DNA from: Robertmurraya_A mangrovi
Lineage (GTDB): Bacteria; Bacillota; Bacilli; Bacillales; Cytobacillaceae
Length of the DNA: 64,000 nucleotides
NCBI RefSeq assembly: GCF_034427655.1
Contig: NZ_JAXOFX010000010.1
Location: 62,001-126,000 of the forward strand
Direction: 5' to 3'
The notes under the pieces were generated by a model, which saw nothing but the letters and a program-made list of their open reading frames with translations, did no database searches and was not told where the DNA came from. The first letter of the stretch is position 1. Each line of letters opens with the position of its first letter. The translations under genes were made by a program, and so were the position numbers. Shown one piece after another: positions 58,833-64,000 of this stretch.

Positions 58833-61667
58833 CTAACTTTTCTGCATAAACCCTTTTGTATTAAAATAGTACTTCTTCCCACTTATCGTTTGCCGGCCTG
58901 TCAGCATGATTCCTTTTGTATTAAAATAATACTTCTTCCCACTTATCATTTGCCAACCTGTAAGCATAATTCCTTTTGTATTAAAATAGTACTTCTTCCC
59001 ACTTATCATTTGCCATCCTGTTTGCATAGTACCTTTTGTACTAAAATAATACTTCTTGTCACTTATTGTTTCCCATCCTGTTTGCATAATTCCTTTTGTA
59101 CTAAAATAATACTTTTTTCCGCTAATCGTTTGCCAGCCTGTTTGCATAATTCCTTTTGTACTAAAATGATACCTCTTCCCACTTATTGTTTCCCAGCCTG
59201 TATGCATGATTCCTTTTGTACCAAAATAGTACTTCTTCCCACTTATCGTTTGCCAGCCTGTTTGTTTAACACCTTTAGTATCGAAGTAATATTTCTTTCC
59301 ACCTATCGTTTGAAATCCCTTTAGAATTTTGTCTTCTGTTTTGAACACCGTTATCTGGTTATAATTTAAATTTTGACTAACTCCACCAGATATAGCGTCC
59401 CAATTAATAGTCAATGTATAGTCGATTGAAGGATATAAAACTTTAGGATAGATATATAAAATATTACTCTTTACTTCACTATTAAACTCTATCTTTCCTC
59501 CTGGTCCAACTAATTCAATTTTAGTAGGATCTATTTCTATTGGTTGATTAAAATAATATGCAAAAGTGGTATCTATGGGTAGTGACTTTACAGGTGGAAG
59601 AGTTTGATTACCTTTTGTCGACAAGGCTTCTCCTTTTAGTAATGATAATGGACCACCAGACTTAGGCGGATCTTGAATACCTGTAGTTTGTGCAGAAAAC
59701 GTCTTCATATAGTGGTTACTGCTATTGTTCATACCCACTATGATTAAGTTTCCATTTTGGTAGAAAATATTTTGTACCCTTAAGTCTTTTCTTATCGTAT
59801 ACAAGTAAATATCTGTATTGTACTGATAAACATCAATTCCCATGTCTTTTCTTACAGCATAGGTTAATTGGTCCTGCATGTTAAAAGCAAAATCTTTATA
59901 ACCCCTACCTAAGCGATATTTAAATAACATATCCCCCGACTTATACTTTGTTAGTTCCAATGCTACACCGTTACCATTAAGTAATGTAGATCCATCAGGT
60001 GAAATTTTAACATAGGGTGTTAGTGAATAACTTTCTCTTCTGTAGGGAGCTGGGTAGTCTTGTCCAATCATTCCAGAATCTACCTCATATGCTTCAACGT
60101 ACATGGGCCAAGACTCAGTGTTAATTGAATATAATTTTGTAAGGGAAGGTACATAAAAAATATTTTTTCCTGTACCCATATATGATGAACCCGTACCATT
60201 ATAAACCGGTACTTCATATCCATTTTCTAAGTTATACGAAACCACATTTGTCCGATTACTATGGCCAGGAGAGATATACACGTAGCCTTTTTCATCAATG
60301 GCTATATCTAAAGGATCTGTATCTACTTCTATTATTTTTTTAATGTTAAAAGTGGTTGTATCTACTTCGGCGATAGCACCTATAGGACTATTTTCTAAAA
60401 AAGCACTTGCATCCCTACGCTGAGTTATATAAAGTTTGTTATGGTGTAACTCTAATCGTTCTGCTCGGTCAGGAAGACCCAAACTCTTAATATCACCCGT
60501 TTTAACATTTACAGCGTATATAGTGTTACTGTTTAAGCTAGTCATATATAGAACTGGTTTATTGGGATCCATTGCAATATCATTTGGTTTAAACCCTAAA
60601 CTTTCTAATGTCCCTGAGGGATCGGTGGTCCAGTTAACATTCGGAATCTCATTATTAGGTTGAGTAGCAGCACTCATGGTTTCAATAAAGTTATTGCCGT
60701 TCTTATCTTTATTTATGGTTATTAATATTCCATTTTGATAGAGTAATTTTTGAACATTTAAGTCTTTACGCAATGGGTATAAAAATTTATTAGTCCCGTA
60801 CTCATATACATCAATACCACGTATTTTATGTGCGGCAAATGTCAGCTGATCTACCTCGCTAAATTCAAAATCGTTATATTCTCTTCCGAAAGTAAAGTTG
60901 TATAAAAAATCGCCTGAATTGGATGGAATAGAATTAAACACGTTTCCACCCAAACTATAATAGTTCTTTCCATCTGGAGTGATTTCACCGAATCCTTTTG
61001 TTGATATATTCCCGCTATATGCAGTGTATCTCTTTTTTATCTCACCATTTTCAATTTCAAACAATTCTAACGCGTGACGACCATGCAAATATAATTTCCC
61101 GTTATTCTTGTTATATAGAATATTATGATCCTGAAAGATGGAATATCCGGGAGAGTGTCTAATTTCTTTTTTGTCTTTCATAGAATAGACTTTTAAGTAC
61201 TCCCATTGACCTGAACCTGGAGTAACATAGAGAAACCCATTATTGTCTACCGCTATATCATACGGATCCGTATCAATATCCATTATATCTGTGACAGAAA
61301 ATGAATGTATATTCACCTCTGCAATGGCCCCCTTTAAAGGACCAGAACTATAATAATCATGACTCATTTTTAATTGTGTAATATAAAGACTCTCATCTCT
61401 TAAATCCATTTTTTCTGCAGGATAAGGCAAAGTTAGTGTCTTGATGTCACCGGTTAAATAATTTACCGCGTATAACGTGTTATTACCCAGTCTAGTCATA
61501 TAAATGATTGGTTTATCAGGGTTACGTTCTACATCATGTGGAGTAAAGTCTAACTTAATTACTTTAGATGCAGCTTGTAGAGATGGTGTAGGAACAAAAA
61601 ATAATGAACCTGTTAATAAGAATAATAGTATGTATACAATGGACGAATGCTTATATGAAATTTTCAG
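58833..61667 (-). CDS. Secreted duplicated beta-propeller protein with wall-binding repeats, probable CTG start
   Basis: 944 aa if started at CTG 61667. The reading frame is open 56 codons upstream of the first ATG (61499) and there encodes a signal peptide (KISYKHSSIVYILLFLLTGS, then FFVPTPSLQA) plus the beginning of the first propeller repeat. AAGGTGGG stands 6 nt before CTG, and no ATG, GTG or TTG lies in frame there. Two homologous propeller halves (compare DKPIIYMTRLGNNTLYAVN and NKPVLYMTSLNSNTIYAVN) are followed by a Big_5-like Ig domain and eight 20-residue choline/cell-wall-binding repeats GWQTISGKKYYFNTKGIMQT. A surface protein; ligand unknown. Confidence 0.85.
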   Translation of the reverse strand: MKISYKHSSIVYILLFLLTGSLFFVPTPSLQAASKVIKLDFTPHDVERNPDKPIIYMTRLGNNTLYAVNYLTGDIKTLTLPYPAEKMDLRDESLYITQLKMSHDYYSSGPLKGAIAEVNIHSFSVTDIMDIDTDPYDIAVDNNGFLYVTPGSGQWEYLKVYSMKDKKEIRHSPGYSIFQDHNILYNKNNGKLYLHGRHALELFEIENGEIKKRYTAYSGNISTKGFGEITPDGKNYYSLGGNVFNSIPSNSGDFLYNFTFGREYNDFEFSEVDQLTFAAHKIRGIDVYEYGTNKFLYPLRKDLNVQKLLYQNGILITINKDKNGNNFIETMSAATQPNNEIPNVNWTTDPSGTLESLGFKPNDIAMDPNKPVLYMTSLNSNTIYAVNVKTGDIKSLGLPDRAERLELHHNKLYITQRRDASAFLENSPIGAIAEVDTTTFNIKKIIEVDTDPLDIAIDEKGYVYISPGHSNRTNVVSYNLENGYEVPVYNGTGSSYMGTGKNIFYVPSLTKLYSINTESWPMYVEAYEVDSGMIGQDYPAPYRRESYSLTPYVKISPDGSTLLNGNGVALELTKYKSGDMLFKYRLGRGYKDFAFNMQDQLTYAVRKDMGIDVYQYNTDIYLYTIRKDLRVQNIFYQNGNLIIVGMNNSSNHYMKTFSAQTTGIQDPPKSGGPLSLLKGEALSTKGNQTLPPVKSLPIDTTFAYYFNQPIEIDPTKIELVGPGGKIEFNSEVKSNILYIYPKVLYPSIDYTLTINWDAISGGVSQNLNYNQITVFKTEDKILKGFQTIGGKKYYFDTKGVKQTGWQTISGKKYYFGTKGIMHTGWETISGKRYHFSTKGIMQTGWQTISGKKYYFSTKGIMQTGWETISDKKYYFSTKGTMQTGWQMISGKKYYFNTKGIMLTGWQMISGKKYYFNTKGIMLTGRQTISGKKYYFNTKGFMQKS
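58836..59318 (-). repeat. Eight 60-bp tandem repeats (CW-binding units)
   Basis: In-frame repeats of exactly 60 bp encode GW(Q/E)TISGKKYYFxTKGIMQT units. The two copies closest to the 3' end but one are the most alike in DNA, and outer copies have diverged, a pattern of recent slippage or recombination; copy number is likely to vary between strains. Confidence 0.9.
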
Positions 61668-61813
61668 ATTGATCCCACCTTGTAGATTTATACTAAAATA
61701 TTAACAGGATAAAACTATCATTTATATGGTAATGATTTCTATTGTTTAAAGAGCGGTTACACTAGTAGAGGCACAGCAATAAGCATATTTTCTCAATTAC
61801 TAACAAATATCAA

Positions 61814-61849
61814 AGAAGAGGCTCTAGTTTTGTCACTAGAGCCTCTTCT
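61814..61849 (-). terminator. Terminator of rsgA
   Basis: A perfect 15-bp stem AGAAGAGGCTCTAGT (61814-61828 with 61835-61849). Confidence 0.85.
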
Positions 61850-61864
61850 GGTATATCAGTTTAT

Positions 61865-62947
61865 CTAAAACCTAAATAACTTTCTTTGTTTTTGCTTTTT
61901 ACTCATTTGGATATCGAGTTGTGTTCTCTTTTTGTTCAACTTATACAGTTCGTCAAATTGATTTTGATAACTTTCAAATCTTTTTTCACTAATCATGCCA
62001 TCCTTAATAGCTTCTTTAATGGCACATCCACTCTCCGTTTGGTGATTGCAATTGGAATATTTACACTTTCCTAAGAAAGCTATTACATCTTTAAAACTTT
62101 CCTCAAGTATATCTTCTTCCCCCCATAATTGCACCTCTCTCAAACCTGGTGTATCGATAATCATATACCCTAGGGGATGAATCAGAAGTTCAGCACTAGT
62201 AGTCGTGTGTTTTCCCTTTCCTGTTGCCTTACTGATCGTTTGCTTTCGTTGTATTTCTTCCCCTAAAAGGAAATTGGTAATGGTCGATTTCCCAACACCA
62301 GAAGAGCCTAGTAGAGCAATCGTATCGGCAGAATGAATATGACCTAGTAAGCTGCTCATATTTATATTTTTTTCAGCACTAACAGTTAATATGGGGATAC
62401 CCAATGCTACAGACCTTACTTGTTCAATATATAAATCTACTTCCTCGCATAAATCTACTTTGTTTAAAATGATAATAGGTACGGCCCCACTATTATAGGC
62501 AAGCGTTACATATCTCTCGATTCTGCGTATATCAAAATCTCCATCTAAACCACCTATAATCAACACTTTATCGATATTAGAAGCAATGATTTGCTCCTCC
62601 GTTGATCCACCTACGATTACTCCATTTTTTATTTTTCTTCCCCCTGAGATCGGTTGCTTCCGTGAAAAATAACTTTTTCTAGGTAAAACGGCTTGAATGT
62701 ATACAAATGGACTGTTTTCTTTTGTTTGGAATACGACCCAATCACCGACGGCTGGAAAATCTTTAGACAAGTTGATTTTATATCTGAACTTTCCAGATAA
62801 TTTCCCATAAAAGGTTTTGTCTCCGTCCGTAATGGTGTAAATCTCTTTATTTTTTCCTAAAACACGACCTGGTAAAAGACCTTTATTCTTATAATGATAA
62901 AAATGTTCCTCAAAAAATAAATTCCAACCTACTGTTTCTAAATTCAT
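61865..62947 (-). CDS. rsgA: Ribosome small-subunit-dependent GTPase A (RsgA-type)
   Basis: 360-aa circularly permuted GTPase for 30S maturation. An OB domain comes first, then G4 ILNKVDL, G1 LGSSGVGKSTITNFLLG, G3 IDTPGLRE, and a C-terminal zinc site (CKYSNCNHQTESGC). Longer than the ~295-aa form usually beside prpC-prkC, so probably the second RsgA-like paralogue. TTGGAGGAAAG precedes the ATG. Confidence 0.93.
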   Translation of the reverse strand: MNLETVGWNLFFEEHFYHYKNKGLLPGRVLGKNKEIYTITDGDKTFYGKLSGKFRYKINLSKDFPAVGDWVVFQTKENSPFVYIQAVLPRKSYFSRKQPISGGRKIKNGVIVGGSTEEQIIASNIDKVLIIGGLDGDFDIRRIERYVTLAYNSGAVPIIILNKVDLCEEVDLYIEQVRSVALGIPILTVSAEKNINMSSLLGHIHSADTIALLGSSGVGKSTITNFLLGEEIQRKQTISKATGKGKHTTTSAELLIHPLGYMIIDTPGLREVQLWGEEDILEESFKDVIAFLGKCKYSNCNHQTESGCAIKEAIKDGMISEKRFESYQNQFDELYKLNKKRTQLDIQMSKKQKQRKLFRF

Positions 62948-63011
62948 AACTTTCCTCCAATTTAATCGTTCGATTTTAGTGGAAGAAAAATAATTAATTT
63001 ACCTTAAAAAT

Positions 63012-63054
63012 AAAAAAGTGCTACAGAGTATTTATAACCCTGTAGCACTTTTTT
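63012..63054. terminator. Strong bidirectional terminator
   Basis: A 15-bp stem AAAAAAGTGCTACAG (63012-63026 with 63040-63054) with A/T runs on both sides, between rsgA and the ABC permease gene. The 210 bp from 63055 to 63266 hold no gene I can support. Confidence 0.88.
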
Positions 63055-63266
63055 ATATAAAGACTCCAAATCCGCTCTTTAAATCTTAAAATTAGTCCGT
63101 ATGAGTGAGTGGAAAAGAAGATAGCTTCAAGGTATGGCAAATTAAATTTTTCTTCATTTAAACACTCACTCCCTTCTTTTATTATTAATTTAATATTAAC
63201 AAAAGAGTTATAATTTAACAATCATTTTGTAAATAATAGATTTTCAAGTTAGCAGATTGGTTAAGA

Positions 63267-64000
63267 TTAAACGCTAACTTTTTCTTTCGAATCGTTAGTA
63301 ACCCAGTTTTTTGCTGCGGCGGCTTTTAACTCAGCCTTTTGATCCTCTTTCTTCTCTTTATTGTTCTTCTGCTTATCAATAAAATCCTTCAGTCCGGCAC
63401 CAAATAGATTTAGGCCGATAATGGTGATGGCTATAAATAAAGTTGGGAAGAACAGGATCCATGGTGCTGTACGCATATCTGTCAAAGAGTTAGCAAGTAA
63501 GGATGGCCATGTGAATGTGAGATTAATCGCTTCATATTGACCTGTATTCTGGTTGAAAATCATATCTTGCGCTAAGAATACCCCAACAATACCAAGACCA
63601 CCAAGGATGGCCATGATGCGAGCCATGTCACTTATAAAAATAAAGATGATCTTTTGATAAATGTTTGGAATGTAATATCTAGTAATAATATGAAACCAGC
63701 TTGTGCCCACTGACACAGCCGCTATAAAGTAATCGGTCTTATTGATTCTATTAAACTCCTGTCTCATAATTTCCCCAATCCTCCCTATATCCAAGAGAGA
63801 AATGACCATCAACAGGAATGCGTAACGGCTATAAGACTCTTTTACAGAATCCATGTTTCCTATTAAGATGATTAAAATAATGGTTGGTAAAAAAGACAGC
63901 ACGCTGTTTGTGAAACCAAGTAATCCCCTCGCTCCCTTATGAACTGAGGCGAAATATCCAAACGGAATGCTTATCATAAAGCGAAGAGTTACAATAATAA
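63267..64000 (-). CDS. ABC transporter permease, Opp/Dpp type (5' end beyond the window)
   Basis: At least 244 residues; the frame stays open to the window edge, so the N terminus is missing. TM-rich binding-protein-dependent permease with the EAA-type loop about at DYFIAAVSVGTSWFHIITRY then YIPNIYQK, and the late FFPTLFIAITIIGLNLFGAG LKD segment typical of OppC/DppC proteins, which import peptides or nickel. A charged Lys/Glu-rich tail ends the chain. Confidence 0.87.
   Translation of the reverse strand, partial: IIVTLRFMISIPFGYFASVHKGARGLLGFTNSVLSFLPTIILIILIGNMDSVKESYSRYAFLLMVISLLDIGRIGEIMRQEFNRINKTDYFIAAVSVGTSWFHIITRYYIPNIYQKIIFIFISDMARIMAILGGLGIVGVFLAQDMIFNQNTGQYEAINLTFTWPSLLANSLTDMRTAPWILFFPTLFIAITIIGLNLFGAGLKDFIDKQKNNKEKKEDQKAELKAAAAKNWVTNDSKEKVSV

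Noticed and set aside
63021..63221. 66-codon minus-strand frame
   Set aside because: Runs through the strong terminator at 63012-63054 and has no proper RBS; a 21-codon frame inside it is also unsupported.

Overview
The window is AT-rich and reads as a Bacillaceae (Bacillus sensu lato, Gram-positive, probably spore-forming) chromosome. Support comes from strong AGGAGG-type ribosome binding sites, frequent TTG/GTG starts, RNase J, SbcDC, type II pantothenate kinase (CoaW), the DUF1659/DUF2922/YvrJ small-gene trio, a cold-shock protein with a long leader, LctP, CstA, RsgA, DUF1272 and DUF421/YetF-type proteins. I saw no rRNA, tRNA, CRISPR array, transposase or prophage block. Many start sites were moved to the codon that fits the Shine-Dalgarno sequence. 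Six small genes and one 5' extension were read directly from the sequence.

Left part (0.2-20.6 kb), mostly core functions: RNase J; a TetR regulator flanked by two matching operator palindromes, next to an unknown gene and a DinB-fold gene; an orphan selenocysteine elongation factor SelB with an unusual G4 motif; coaW, a ywaF-like membrane gene and a Dph6-like ATPase; the sbcD-sbcC pair; a DinB gene; csp; the DUF1659-DUF2922-YvrJ trio; lctP with a cre-like site; a CstA / cory-CC-star / ArsA-GET3-like ATPase group; and a holin-like gene.

Centre (20.8-30.4 kb), the most notable block: a tightly packed minus-strand operon that looks like a self-contained Ser/Thr phosphorylation circuit. It has two zinc-ribbon Hanks-type kinases (one with TM, PASTA, TPR-like and NTF2-like parts), two PP2C phosphatases (one membrane-anchored), three FHA readers (one fused to a transmembrane trypsin-like protease, one to a multi-TM domain, one to a zinc ribbon), a signal-peptide membrane protein with a large ectodomain, and a 45-aa membrane peptide gene at the head. 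Writers, erasers, readers and a protease lie in one transcription unit. No T6SS or VWA gene is adjacent.

Right part (30.5-64 kb), accessory and species-variable genes, mostly on the minus strand: SRAP/YedK, DJ-1-like and several GNAT acetyltransferases, an LVIVD-type propeller, peptidase S51, RidA, CPBP protease, an ECF sigma/anti-sigma pair with a readable ECF promoter, a His-rich peptide, DUF421, an LLM oxidoreductase, an SH3 protein, an MBL hydrolase, a WYL regulator, Nudix and methyltransferase genes, a minimal tyrosinase-like protein, and an alcohol/aldehyde dehydrogenase pair with a divergent regulator. Two surface proteins follow: one with PepSY/YcdB-like plus SLH domains, and a 944-aa duplicated propeller with eight 60-bp cell-wall-binding repeats that appears to start at CTG. 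The window ends with a second-type RsgA GTPase and a truncated Opp/Dpp-type ABC permease.
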